Assembly: GCF_038443705.2 (NCBI RefSeq)
Contig: NZ_CP151767.2
Coordinates: 3,525,501-3,589,500 of the forward strand
Direction of reading: 5' to 3'
DNA: 64,000 nt
Source of the DNA: Yoonia sp. SS1-5
GTDB taxonomy: Bacteria > Pseudomonadota > Alphaproteobacteria > Rhodobacterales > Rhodobacteraceae
The notes below the pieces were generated by a model. That model saw only the letters and a program-made list of their open reading frames with translations, was not told where the DNA came from and ran no database searches. Positions within the stretch are counted from its first letter, which is position 1, and the number at the start of each line of letters is the position of its first letter. Of the stretch, positions 1-7,551 are shown in pieces. Both the position numbers and the translations under genes were made by a program.

Positions 1-213
1 ATTCCGGCGTTGCGCCTGGGCGTGGCTGTCAAGATTACTGATGGGGCCACGCGCGCAAGTGAATGCGCGATTGCGGCGATCCTCGTGCGTCTGGGGGTAT
101 TGGACGCAGCGCATCCGGCGGCGAAGGCCCGGATGATGCCGGATCAGACAAACCGGCGCGGCATCGTGACAGGTGTGATCAAACCCGCCCCCGCCTTGCT
201 GGCTGCGTTCTAG
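1..213 (+). CDS. L-asparaginase II family protein, C-terminal part
   Basis: This is the 3' end of a gene that enters from the left edge; the open frame runs from base 1 to the TAG at 211-213. The visible ~70 residues include the segment 'LGVAVKITDGATRASE' and 'RMMPDQTNRRGIVTGVIKP', which match the C-terminal end of the Rhizobium/thermolabile-type asparaginase family that hydrolyses asparagine to aspartate and ammonia. The N-terminal catalytic part lies outside the window. The stop codon is the first three bases of a 16-bp palindrome shared with the convergent cobD gene. Family identification is from recognised C-terminal sequence only; substrate is inferred. Confidence 0.75.
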   Translation: MPALRLGVAVKITDGATRASECAIAAILVRLGVLDAAHPAAKARMMPDQTNRRGIVTGVIKPAPALLAAF

Positions 214-226
214 GGTCCTGACCCTA
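211..226. repeat. 16-bp palindrome TAGGGTC-CT-GACCCTA carrying both stop codons
   Basis: The palindrome has 7-base arms around CT. Its first three bases are the TAG stop of the plus-strand asparaginase gene, and its last three (CTA) are the TAG stop of the minus-strand cobD gene, so two convergent genes end inside one symmetrical site. Near-identical copies occur at 5158-5173 and 13857-13871, and a partial one at 55190-55201. The role is unknown; a termination or protein-binding site is possible. Confidence 0.8.
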
Positions 227-1123
227 AAAGACGACAGCCCACAAAGCGGCAAGGGCAAATACGCCCCACCAGCAATGCCACAGAACCCGAACGGCCATAT
301 CCACATGGTCCGGGGTCAGGTCGTGTTCTCCGCCAGCGTTGACAAAAGGCTCGTCTCTGACGGTGCCGTCATAACTGCGCGGCCCGCTCAGCGCGATATC
401 CAGCCCGTGGGCCAGCGCGGCCTCTGGCCATCCTGCATTGGGTGAGCGATGCAGCGGGGCCTCTTGCAGGATCGGCCGCGGGTCAGGGCGGCCTGTCACC
501 AACCAGATCAACGCAGCTGTCAGACGGGCAGGGATCAGGTTCAGCAGATCATCCAGACGGGCAGAGGCCCAGCCAAATGCCGCGTGACGTTCGGTGCGGT
601 AGCCGATCATGCTATCCGCGGTATTCACGGCCTTGTAGATCAGCAGCCCGGGCAAACCCGCAACCCAGAACCAGAAAATCGGCGCAATCACACCGTCGGA
701 CAGATTTTCCGCCGCACTTTCGATCGCGGCCCGGGCGACCTGGCTGCGGCTCATGTCTTTGGTATCACGACCGACCACCATCTGCACCGCACGCTTACCG
801 TCACCAAGGGACAGACGCAGCGCATCGCCAACCCGGGTGATATGGGTGACAAGGGATTTGTGGGCCAGCAGAATGCCAAGGACAATCACGTCAACCACGC
901 CGCCGGGCAATTGTTCCAACACCCATCCGACGATTGCTGCCGCAATGCAGATCTCGACAATTGTCATGGTCCCCATCAGGCGCTGTTGGTCACCCTTGTT
1001 GAAACTGCGATCACACCAGTTAATCAGGCGCCCGGTCAGAACCGCCGGATGTGGGACGCGGTCCCACAGCCATTTCGGCTCGCCAAAGATCGCGTCAAGG
1101 ATCATGCCGAACACTAGGATCAT
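224..1123 (-). CDS. cobD: Adenosylcobinamide-phosphate synthase (CobD/CbiB)
   Basis: The product is an integral membrane enzyme that joins adenosylcobyric acid to (R)-1-amino-2-propanol phosphate in late cobalamin synthesis. The 299-residue protein shows the family N-terminus 'DAIFGEP' (about residues 10-16) followed by 'HPAVLTG', the conserved 'AVNTADSMIGY' segment and several hydrophobic segments, ending in a C-terminal membrane helix. The ATG at 1121-1123 is chosen over an upstream one because it overlaps the cobC stop in an ATGA junction and begins with the typical 'MILVFGMILDAIFGEP'. It is the last gene of the minus-strand cob run. CobD here follows the Pseudomonas denitrificans nomenclature. 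Confidence 0.93.
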   Translation of the reverse strand: MILVFGMILDAIFGEPKWLWDRVPHPAVLTGRLINWCDRSFNKGDQQRLMGTMTIVEICIAAAIVGWVLEQLPGGVVDVIVLGILLAHKSLVTHITRVGDALRLSLGDGKRAVQMVVGRDTKDMSRSQVARAAIESAAENLSDGVIAPIFWFWVAGLPGLLIYKAVNTADSMIGYRTERHAAFGWASARLDDLLNLIPARLTAALIWLVTGRPDPRPILQEAPLHRSPNAGWPEAALAHGLDIALSGPRSYDGTVRDEPFVNAGGEHDLTPDHVDMAVRVLWHCWWGVFALAALWAVVF

Positions 1124-2055
1124 AGCGCCGCCTCTAACTGCGCCCAGCGATCTGGTGCGGGAAGGCCCAGACGGATCCATTCCGGCGCATAGGGGAAGAC
1201 CCGCGACCAAACCTTGCCTGCGGCAAGGTGCCGTTGCGAGGCTTGCGCATCCTTGACCTGATAAAGCTGGAACAGCGATGTCCCGCCCAGCACCTTTGCA
1301 CCCGCGCGCTGTAGCAGTGCATCCAGCCGGTCTGCATCGGCGGCCAACCGTTTGCGGGTATCATCGGCCCAATGGGGATCTGACAAGGCATTGGCCCCGA
1401 TTGACAGCGCCGGACCAGAAATCTGCCAGGGTCCCAAAAGATCACCCAGCCGATTGATGATCGCGGGATCACCGATTGCAAATCCCAGCCGCAAGCCAGC
1501 CAGCCCCCAGAATTTCCCAAAGCTTTTCAGGATGACTGTTCCGGGCTCTGCCGCGCGCGCGATCATTGTCTGTGCGGGCATTACATCACAAAAGCTTTCG
1601 TCGATAATCGTCAGTGGGGCGGTCAGTGCGGACGCCTCCCACAGGTAGCCGTCAGGATTGTTGGGATGGACCGCCACAAGGGCATCGTTTGCATCTTCTG
1701 CCAATGTCCAGCCCGCAGCCAGAAATGCGGCGCCGTGTTCGTTATATGTGGGGCCCGGAATGTTAACCTGCCCCGGGCCCGCAACCTGTGGCAGTGCCGC
1801 AATCAGGGCAGAAGCGCCCGCCGCGCCGATGATTGCGGCGTCTGCCGGGACATTCCAGAATGCCCGGGCGAGATCGTAAAGGCGGGCGAAGGCAGCCTTG
1901 TCAGGCAGGGCGGTCCAGGCTTCTGTTGCAAGATGGGGCAGGGGATATGGGACGGGGTTGATCCCGGTCGACAGATCAAGCCAATCCGCCCGGGTTCCGC
2001 CATAACGGGTGATGGCTGCATCCAGATCACCGCCATGATCCCGGTCCATCCTCAT
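1120..2055 (-). CDS. cobC: Threonine-phosphate decarboxylase (CobC)
   Basis: This PLP-dependent class I/II aminotransferase-fold enzyme of 311 residues is the partner of CobD; it makes the aminopropanol (phosphate) arm of cobalamin. Visible signatures are 'HPNNPDG' (about 130-136), 'DESF' (about 152-155), the Schiff-base lysine in 'SFGKFWGLAGLRLG' (Lys about 181) and the C-terminal Arg region. Start and stop both lie in ATGA overlaps: the start (2053-2055) overlaps the DUF1636 gene stop and the stop overlaps the cobD start, so the three genes are translationally coupled. An ATG two codons downstream is an alternative start. Confidence 0.92.
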   Translation of the reverse strand: MRMDRDHGGDLDAAITRYGGTRADWLDLSTGINPVPYPLPHLATEAWTALPDKAAFARLYDLARAFWNVPADAAIIGAAGASALIAALPQVAGPGQVNIPGPTYNEHGAAFLAAGWTLAEDANDALVAVHPNNPDGYLWEASALTAPLTIIDESFCDVMPAQTMIARAAEPGTVILKSFGKFWGLAGLRLGFAIGDPAIINRLGDLLGPWQISGPALSIGANALSDPHWADDTRKRLAADADRLDALLQRAGAKVLGGTSLFQLYQVKDAQASQRHLAAGKVWSRVFPYAPEWIRLGLPAPDRWAQLEAAL

Positions 2056-2426
2056 TCGTCAGCAGGTAGCGGGGGGTGACGGGTCACAAAGTGACCTTTG
2101 ATGGCCTGCGGCCATTCGCGATAGGGGACCTGGCCGGTTTCGCTTTCCGAATGGGCCATCGCATAGGCGACGATCCCTGACGCTGCCTCTGCATTGGGTT
2201 CAAATGCGCCCAAGGTGTAATTCAGTTTGCCATTGGCCTGAATAGACACGTTGCATGCCCCCTTGCATCCCATCAGGCATGAGACACGGCGGGTTTTGAC
2301 ATGTTCCAGACCTGTTGCGGCGGCTTCGACCAAAACGGCCAGGGATTCGCCATCTGTCTGCGCCATATCACCGGTTTCCCAGCCCTCGCGCTTGCAGGTG
2401 TCGCATATCGTGATCCATGTTTTCAT
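2052..2426 (-). CDS. DUF1636 family putative metal-binding protein
   Basis: The product is a small (124 aa) cytoplasmic protein with an N-terminal C-x2-C ('ICDTCKREGW') and a central C-x3-C-x3-C ('SCLMGCKGACN'), a cysteine pattern suited to an iron-sulfur cluster, as in thioredoxin-like ferredoxins. Members of this family recur next to cobalamin genes in Rhodobacterales, and here it is the first gene of a coupled cob operon (ATGA overlap with cobC). Its exact reaction is unknown; an electron-transfer or metal-handling role in corrin synthesis is inference from context. The ATG at 2424-2426 is preferred because homologues start 'MKTWITICDTC'; an upstream in-frame ATG at 2480 adds a poor 18-residue leader. 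Confidence 0.8.
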   Translation of the reverse strand: MKTWITICDTCKREGWETGDMAQTDGESLAVLVEAAATGLEHVKTRRVSCLMGCKGACNVSIQANGKLNYTLGAFEPNAEAASGIVAYAMAHSESETGQVPYREWPQAIKGHFVTRHPPLPADE

Positions 2427-2488
2427 TGATTCTGCCCGTTTTTCATCGCCGCATATCAAGCGGATTATTGCCGCTTTCACAAGCTTTC

Positions 2489-2496
2489 GTGATCAC
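2489..2496. promoter_or_regulatory. Single GTGATCAC half-copy of the TCA-operon operator
   Basis: The 8-bp palindrome GTGATCAC, in the context CGTGATCACAC, lies about 65 bp upstream of the DUF1636 gene start. It matches the core of the tandem sites in front of sucC and sdhC but stands alone, with no partner 21 bp away. It may be fortuitous. Confidence 0.25.
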
Positions 2497-2527
2497 ACAT
2501 GTCTTTTCGGGCAGTTCCCGTTCGTCG

Positions 2528-2542
2528 TTAACGCTTCGTTAG
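2528..2542. promoter_or_regulatory. Probable CtrA-type box upstream of the receiver gene
   Basis: TTAA-CGCTTCG-TTAG has the spacing of the alphaproteobacterial cell-cycle regulator CtrA consensus TTAA-N7-TTAA with one mismatch. It lies about 85 bp upstream of the response-regulator-like gene at 2626. Two perfect boxes occur at the luxR/luxI end of the window. Confidence 0.45.
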
Positions 2543-2625
2543 GGATTTGAGCCGAGTGGTTGTATAACAAATTTTTTACAAGTTGTTCACTTTGGGTTAA
2601 ACTAGTGCGAGCAAGTGGGGGAACC

Positions 2626-3012
2626 ATGAAAGTCCTGATCGTCCAAAGCAATGTTACTCTCGGGCAGCTGTGGAAACGGCACCTGGAGCGTTTGGATGCG
2701 GACGTTATTCATGTGCATTCCGGCTTTGACGCCATCAATCAGATCGAATTGCAAGATTTCGATGTGATCGTCCTTGATCTCTTCCTCAGCGAAGGCAGCG
2801 CGCTGACCGTGGCCGACCTCGCCGAGTTTCGGCAGCCCGATGCCAATGTTGTCTTTGTGACGGATACAACCTTCTTTTCGGACGGGTCGATCTTTCATCA
2901 CAGTTCAAACGCGCGCGCCTTTATCGAGACAAGCACGCCGCCAAAGGATCTGGCGGCGATCGTCGATTATTACGGACGCCCTAGCCCCGACCGTGTGGCG
3001 CTTCCCAATTGA
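2626..3012 (+). CDS. Stand-alone receiver-like protein with degenerate acidic pocket
   Basis: The 128-residue product has the alternating strand/helix pattern of a CheY-type receiver: 'MKVLIVQSN' as strand 1, 'DVIVLDLFLSEGS' with the would-be phospho-Asp51, and 'NVVFVTD' with Thr79. The two acidic residues that normally follow strand 1 are replaced by Gln-Ser-Asn, and the usual Lys of strand 5 is absent around 'AFIETSTPP'. Normal Mg2+-dependent phosphorylation is therefore doubtful. There is no output domain. A Shine-Dalgarno 'GTGGGGGA' precedes the ATG. A CtrA-like box upstream suggests cell-cycle control. The 3' end overlaps the convergent gene by 32 bp. Related single-domain proteins are seen in roseobacters; the function is not established. 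Confidence 0.75.
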   Translation: MKVLIVQSNVTLGQLWKRHLERLDADVIHVHSGFDAINQIELQDFDVIVLDLFLSEGSALTVADLAEFRQPDANVVFVTDTTFFSDGSIFHHSSNARAFIETSTPPKDLAAIVDYYGRPSPDRVALPN

Positions 3013-3955
3013 TCTGAGGATTGATCGGAACAATCCGGTTCGGATTGATGCTTTCATGGCTGTAGTGATAGTGCCGCACGATGTGATCCATGTTCACCGT
3101 CTCGGCCACACCGGGCCACTGATATAGCTCGCGGGTGAAGCCCATGATGTTGGGGTAGTCCATGATCCGCTTGCGGTTGCATTTGAAATGCTGGTGATAG
3201 ACCATGTCAAACCGGATCAGCGTGGTCCACAGCCGCCAATCCGCCTCGGTGATCTGGTCGCCCATCAGATAGCGGTTCTGGCTTAGCCGATCTTCCAGCC
3301 AGTCAAGTGTGTCAAACAGCGGGTATACAGCCGCCTCATAGGCGTCTTGCGTTGTGGCAAAGCCCGATTTGTAGACCCCGTTATTCAGCGTGTCATAGAT
3401 GCGGGCGTTCACCTCTTCGATGTCGTCCCGCATCGCTTCGGGCCAGTAGTCATCGGTGTTGCCGGTCAGATCGTTGAAGGCGCTGTTGAACATCCGGATG
3501 ATCTCTGACGATTCATTCGACACGATGGTGTTTTTCTGCGTATCCCACAGGATCGGGACAGTGACCCGGCCAGAGATCTGCGGATCAGCCTTGATGTAGA
3601 TGTCGCGCGCATAGGGCAGCCCAAAAAGCTGATCGCCCGTCGCACCCTGATCATCAGTTTCGAATGTCCAGCCTTCGGACAACATATCGGGGTGCACGGC
3701 CGAGACGCCGATATGTGCGGTCAGTCCCTTGATCGCGCGAAACACCAGTGTCCGGTGGGCCCACGGGCACGCGTAAGAGACGTAAAGATGGTAGCGCCCG
3801 CTTTCGGCCTTGAACCCGCCACCGCCGGACGGTCCCGGGCTGCCATCCGCTGTGATCCAGTTGCGAAATTTCGCGTTGGAGCGTTTGAACGCCCCGCCAG
3901 TGGATTTCGTATCATACCAAACGTCATGCCAGACGCCGTCAACCAGTTGGCCCAT
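2981..3955 (-). CDS. Glutathionyl-hydroquinone reductase-like GST (ECM4/YqjG family)
   Basis: This cytoplasmic glutathione transferase (324 aa) has an N-terminal thioredoxin-like domain with the catalytic cysteine in 'YACPWAHRTL' (Cys about 63), followed by a helical C-terminal domain ('RYLMGDQITEADWRLWTTLIRFD'-type region). Family members reduce glutathionylated quinols or other glutathione conjugates using a second glutathione. The ATG at 3953-3955 gives the family N-terminus 'MGQLVDGVWHDVWYDT' and has a GGAG-type ribosome site; an upstream TTG/GTG extension is unlikely. It is monocistronic and convergent with the receiver gene, overlapping it by 32 bp. Substrate is not visible. Confidence 0.87.
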   Translation of the reverse strand: MGQLVDGVWHDVWYDTKSTGGAFKRSNAKFRNWITADGSPGPSGGGGFKAESGRYHLYVSYACPWAHRTLVFRAIKGLTAHIGVSAVHPDMLSEGWTFETDDQGATGDQLFGLPYARDIYIKADPQISGRVTVPILWDTQKNTIVSNESSEIIRMFNSAFNDLTGNTDDYWPEAMRDDIEEVNARIYDTLNNGVYKSGFATTQDAYEAAVYPLFDTLDWLEDRLSQNRYLMGDQITEADWRLWTTLIRFDMVYHQHFKCNRKRIMDYPNIMGFTRELYQWPGVAETVNMDHIVRHYHYSHESINPNRIVPINPQINWEAPHGRG

Positions 3956-4215
3956 TGCGATGCTCCTATTGCTAAAGAAGGAGGTAGCGCAATTGCGTGA
4001 GTGAACCAATACGGACCGAGGCGCAGGGACCGTGCGTCATTGCACATAGGGTGGGGCCGGGCATGCATTCGTGGCCGGCACGCACCTGCACAAACGGGGG
4101 GTGTCGCCGTCAGAATTTTGGGAGGCCGGTTTAAACGCGCCTGGACCCTTTCGCTGCCATTGGTTTAAGGGAGCGGTCATCCGCAGACCGAATACGTTTG
4201 ATGACGGGATAGAAA

Positions 4216-5160
4216 ATGAAACGTTTTGCTGCGTTGCTGCTATGTATATTGGTGACGCTTGGCTGCGCGTCGCAACGATCGCCCGAAGAATTGCAGGCTC
4301 TTCGTGAAATGGGACCCCGGGATGTTGGGGTGCGGTCCCCATCAAATGGTGATCGTATCCTGGCAAGTCTTCGCCCGTTTACACAAAGTGGCACTGTACA
4401 GACCCTGCAACTGGAAATGCGTATTCCGCGCGAGTGGTCTGGCAAGTCTGCGGATGTTCAGATTGCCGACGGTGACTATCGCGCGCTGCGGGAGGCGATC
4501 AGCCGGGAAACCGCTGTGGATCTGGCAACCGGATTGCGGATTGGGCAAGCGATTGCCCGACATACATTCTGCCGATCCGGACCGGTCGCCTTAAACACCG
4601 GCATGACCCGATGGTCGGCCGGTCATCCGCGCGATGCCCGGACCGCCATACCACCGGTTCGGTTCGAGGATCGCTTTCAGCCGTCGATCATTGTCAGCCT
4701 GACTTGCGATGCGACAAACCCATACATGTCCGCCGAGAAACTTGCGCAGGCCAGAAGGCCTGCGCCAACCGTTGCTGAATTCCGTGCCATGACCGTTGGG
4801 CGCACATCACTGTCGTTTTCACAGCAGCATGGGACGCAGATTGTTTATATTGCGCCCAACGGGGCCAGCTATCTTTGGTATCCAGGCAACCCGCGCGTGG
4901 TTGTCGGCAAATGGCGTATCACCCCACCACGGGCGCCCGCCCCTTATCCGTTGATCTGTTTTGATTACGGCACCCCGTCGGTTGACATCATCACAGGGAC
5001 CCGCGGAACAGAGCGTTGCATGTCGCCAGGCAATTACCTGGGCCTCGAGAAAGAGGCCCGAAACGGCGACTTGTTTGGTTTGGCCGTAGCCGGCATTCCC
5101 TTTGTCCTTACCAATGACCAGCGCTACAGCATGGCCGCACTGTTGGGGCGGTCTCGCTAG
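4216..5160 (+). CDS. Hypothetical lipoprotein
   Basis: The N-terminus is a lipoprotein signal, 'MKRFAALLLCILVTLGC', with a lipobox ending at Cys17, so the mature protein should be anchored in a membrane facing the periplasm. The 314-residue protein has no family I can name. It has a few cysteines (about residues 114, 143, 257, 277) that could pair in the periplasm and segments such as 'IAPNGASYLWYPGNPRVVVGKWRI', suggesting a beta-rich fold. It stands alone between a minus-strand GST gene and the cbiX operon. The TAG stop is the start of a perfect 16-bp palindrome. Function unknown. Confidence 0.75.
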   Translation: MKRFAALLLCILVTLGCASQRSPEELQALREMGPRDVGVRSPSNGDRILASLRPFTQSGTVQTLQLEMRIPREWSGKSADVQIADGDYRALREAISRETAVDLATGLRIGQAIARHTFCRSGPVALNTGMTRWSAGHPRDARTAIPPVRFEDRFQPSIIVSLTCDATNPYMSAEKLAQARRPAPTVAEFRAMTVGRTSLSFSQQHGTQIVYIAPNGASYLWYPGNPRVVVGKWRITPPRAPAPYPLICFDYGTPSVDIITGTRGTERCMSPGNYLGLEKEARNGDLFGLAVAGIPFVLTNDQRYSMAALLGRSR

Positions 5161-5173
5161 GGTCCGGACCCTA
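5158..5173. repeat. Perfect 16-bp palindrome TAGGGTCCGGACCCTA
   Basis: This is a second copy of the palindrome at 211-226, differing only in the two central bases. Its first three bases are the TAG stop codon of the lipoprotein gene. Confidence 0.8.
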
Positions 5174-5217
5174 ATCCACTGGCTGTCACCTTGCAGTTTT
5201 GGCGACTTTCAGAACCG

Positions 5218-5235
5218 CCGGGCATGCTTGCCCGG
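5218..5235 (+). terminator. Hairpin downstream of the lipoprotein gene
   Basis: A 7-bp stem CCGGGCA / TGCCCGG closes a TGCT loop and is followed by only three T residues. It could help end transcription of the lipoprotein gene before the cbiX operon, but it lacks a good U-tract, so the call is weak. The rest of 5174-5444 shows no gene and no recognisable cobalamin riboswitch. Confidence 0.35.
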
Positions 5236-5444
5236 TTTGGGGGCCTTTGCCGTCCCTTCGTCGTGATAGGTCGTTTATCCGTTTGCCCCGGCCCCTGCCT
5301 CGCCTTATACGTTGACCCAGACGAAGCCCGATGTGGCCAGAACGGTTGGAGGTGCGGCGGTTGACCCAAAACGGGGACCAAACACCACGTCGTCAAATCC
5401 CGGATCATCCGGGCCTCTGGTCGTGACATGAAACGGAGGACCCG

Positions 5445-5654
5445 ATGCGTATTTTGCTGTCTCTGATGCTGGTTTTTGCAGGCTCTGCTGCTGTGGCACA
5501 TCCCGGCCATTGGGCAGATGTGGCCGGGCACGACCATTGGGTCGCGGGCGCCGCGATTGGCCTGGCGGGTCTTGCCGCCATCTGGGGCGCGCTCAAGGGC
5601 AAAAAGGCGAAAGAAGACACAGCTGACGACGCACCTGAAGAGGAAGCCGCATGA
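5445..5654 (+). CDS. Small secreted/membrane protein preceding cbiX
   Basis: The 69-residue product has a signal peptide ('MRILLSLMLVFAGSAAVA' then 'HPGHWADVAGHDHW'), a second hydrophobic helix ('WVAGAAIGLAGLAAIWGAL') and an acidic/lysine tail. The four histidines just after the signal peptide could bind a metal such as cobalt on the periplasmic side. A strong AGGAGG-like ribosome site ('AACGGAGGACCCG') precedes the ATG, and its stop overlaps the cbiX start (ATGA), so it is the first gene of the plus-strand cob operon. Similar short proteins sit before cbiX in other Rhodobacterales. A cobalt-handling role is inference. Confidence 0.75.
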   Translation: MRILLSLMLVFAGSAAVAHPGHWADVAGHDHWVAGAAIGLAGLAAIWGALKGKKAKEDTADDAPEEEAA

Positions 5655-6847
5655 AAACCGGTGTCATGATCTGCGGCCATGGCTCGCGCAGCCAGTCGGC
5701 GGTGGATGAATTTGCCGTCCTGGCGGAAAAGCTGCCCGCCTATCTGCCTGACGATTGGCTGACGGATTATGGCTATCTTGAATTTGCCAACCCGGTGATC
5801 CGTGATGGCTTGGACAAGTTGCGCGCGGCGCGATGTGAGCGCATTCTGGCGGTGCCTGGCATGTTGTTTGCCGCCATGCATGCCAAGAATGATATTCCCA
5901 CCGTCCTGAACACCTATGCCGCAAAACACGGGATGCAGGTCAGCTATGGCCGAGAGCTGGGTGTGGATCCCAAGATGATCGCCGCCGCTGCGGGCCGCGT
6001 GCAAGAGGCTGTGGACCGGGCCAATGCGGATCTGGGTGACCTCCCTCTGGAGGAGACCTGTCTGGTGGTTATTGGCCGTGGCGCATCCGACCCGGACGCC
6101 AATGGCAATGTGTCCAAGGTTGCCCGTCTTATCCAAGAGGGCATGGGCTTTGGCTGGTGCGAGGTTGGCTATTCCGGTGTGACCTTCCCGCTGGTTGAAC
6201 CTTGCCTGCAGCATGTGACGCGGCTGGGCTACAAGCGTGTTATTGTCTTCCCGTATTTTCTGTTCTCCGGCATTCTGATTGACCGGATTTATGGCTTTAC
6301 CGATCAGGTGGCAGCCGAATACCCCGACATTGATTTTGTGAAAGCCGGTTATCTGGGTGATCATCCGAAAGTACTAGAGACATTCGCTGAGCGCATCCTC
6401 GAGCAAGACAGCGACACCCCGCCCCCCAATTGCGGGATTTGCGGGTACCGTGCGCAGGTGCTGGCGTTGGAAGATGGCGGTCACCACCATATCAGCGTCG
6501 CAGACCGCGCCCATCCTGCCTTTGGGGCGGTGCCGCCGCCCACTTGCGTTTTGTGCAAATACCGCACCCAGGTGTTGGGATTTGAGGGCGAAGTAGGTGC
6601 CGTGCAGGAAAGCCATCATCATCATGTCGAAGGGCAGGGGGCCAATGCGCCGGGCTCAAACGTCGCTGATTGCACGTTATGTGATACGTTCTGCACCGGG
6701 CTTTGCAGGCTGGAGGCGCAGCATGATCACCACCACCATCATCATGACCACGATCATGATCATCATCACCACCACCATCATGCGGTCTACCCTCATGCCA
6801 AACACCCGCACGGGCCCGAAAGCGCCCGCAGACCTGTCAAAACCTGA
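5651..6847 (+). CDS. cbiX: Sirohydrochlorin cobaltochelatase (CbiX, long form)
   Basis: CbiX inserts Co2+ into sirohydrochlorin at the start of the cobalt-early corrin route. The 398-residue protein has two CbiX-type halves: the first begins 'GVMICGHGSR' (catalytic His about 10), the second includes 'RVIVFPYFLFSGILIDRIYG'. A long C-terminal extension carries cysteine clusters 'NCGICGYR', 'CVLCKYR' and 'CTLCDTFCTGLC' and a histidine-rich tract at about 6721-6782 followed by more His near the end. The Cys motifs resemble the Fe-S/His region known from long-form CbiX of Bacillus megaterium and could bind an iron-sulfur cluster and store cobalt. Its start is coupled to the upstream small gene. 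Confidence 0.9.
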   Translation: MKTGVMICGHGSRSQSAVDEFAVLAEKLPAYLPDDWLTDYGYLEFANPVIRDGLDKLRAARCERILAVPGMLFAAMHAKNDIPTVLNTYAAKHGMQVSYGRELGVDPKMIAAAAGRVQEAVDRANADLGDLPLEETCLVVIGRGASDPDANGNVSKVARLIQEGMGFGWCEVGYSGVTFPLVEPCLQHVTRLGYKRVIVFPYFLFSGILIDRIYGFTDQVAAEYPDIDFVKAGYLGDHPKVLETFAERILEQDSDTPPPNCGICGYRAQVLALEDGGHHHISVADRAHPAFGAVPPPTCVLCKYRTQVLGFEGEVGAVQESHHHHVEGQGANAPGSNVADCTLCDTFCTGLCRLEAQHDHHHHHHDHDHDHHHHHHHAVYPHAKHPHGPESARRPVKT

Positions 6848-6915
6848 CGATCATCTTGCCAAAAATACTCCCGCCGGAGGCGTCGACGCTATCCGCACAG
6901 ACCACAGGCCTGCAA

Positions 6916-7551
6916 ATGCGCCCCTATGAAACCGACCCCGCCGCAATCTACGCGGCCAGTTTTGCGACCGTGCGGGCAGAGGCGCGGCTGGACCGGTTTG
7001 CACCCGCACTGCAGCCTTTGATCACGCGGCTGATCCACTCCTGTGGCATGATCGAGGTCGCGGATCGGTTGGTGTTTTCGCCCGATGCTGTCACCGCTGG
7101 TCAGGCGGCCCTGGCGGCAGGTGCGCCCGTGCTGTGTGATTGCGAAATGGTGGGTGCGGGGATTATTCGCAGGTATTTGCCGGCCGCGAATGATGTGATT
7201 GTGACCTTGAATGATCCATCCGTTCCGGACCGGGCCAAAGAGATAGGCAATACACGGTCGGCAGCAGCGGTAGAGCTCTGGCGCGACCGGATAGAAGGCG
7301 CTGTCGTTGCCGTCGGCAATGCGCCGACAGCCTTGTTTCATTTGCTCGAATTGATCGACGGGGGATGGCCGAAACCAGCGGTCATCCTGGGCTTTCCGGT
7401 GGGTTTCATCGGTGCGGCGGAAAGCAAGGCCGAACTGGCCCGCGACCCGCGCGGTTGCGCGTTTGTTGCCCTTCGCGGGCGCAGAGGCGGGTCGGCCATG
7501 GCCTCGGCTGCGGTGAATGCATTGGCTGCGGGGTTGCCGGAAGATGTCTGA
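6916..7551 (+). CDS. cobH: Precorrin-8X methylmutase (CobH/CbiC)
   Basis: The enzyme moves the C-11 methyl group to C-12 to give hydrogenobyrinate (or cobyrinate). The 211-residue product shows the active-site histidine in 'LIHSCGMIEVAD' (His41), the 'DCEMV' segment and 'GFPVGFIGAAESK', all typical of the family. The ATG at 6916 ('MRPYETDPAAIY') is chosen to match the family's N-terminus; an in-frame upstream start at 6856 lacks conservation. It follows cbiX after 68 bp and overlaps cobL by 8 bp (7544-7551). Confidence 0.93.
   Translation: MRPYETDPAAIYAASFATVRAEARLDRFAPALQPLITRLIHSCGMIEVADRLVFSPDAVTAGQAALAAGAPVLCDCEMVGAGIIRRYLPAANDVIVTLNDPSVPDRAKEIGNTRSAAAVELWRDRIEGAVVAVGNAPTALFHLLELIDGGWPKPAVILGFPVGFIGAAESKAELARDPRGCAFVALRGRRGGSAMASAAVNALAAGLPEDV

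Noticed and set aside
5174-5444. Possible cobalamin riboswitch before the cbiX operon
   Set aside because: The gap is long enough, but neither strand shows the conserved B12-box core blocks in order; 'CCACTGG' at 5176 is isolated. Only a weak hairpin is visible. A covariance-model search would settle it.
5405-6364. Long minus-strand frame over cbiX
   Set aside because: It is an antisense shadow; the cbiX frame has clear family motifs and a coupled start.
6721-6785. Tandem CAC/CAT repeat
   Set aside because: It is the histidine-rich coding tract of CbiX, with mixed synonymous codons, not an independent DNA repeat.
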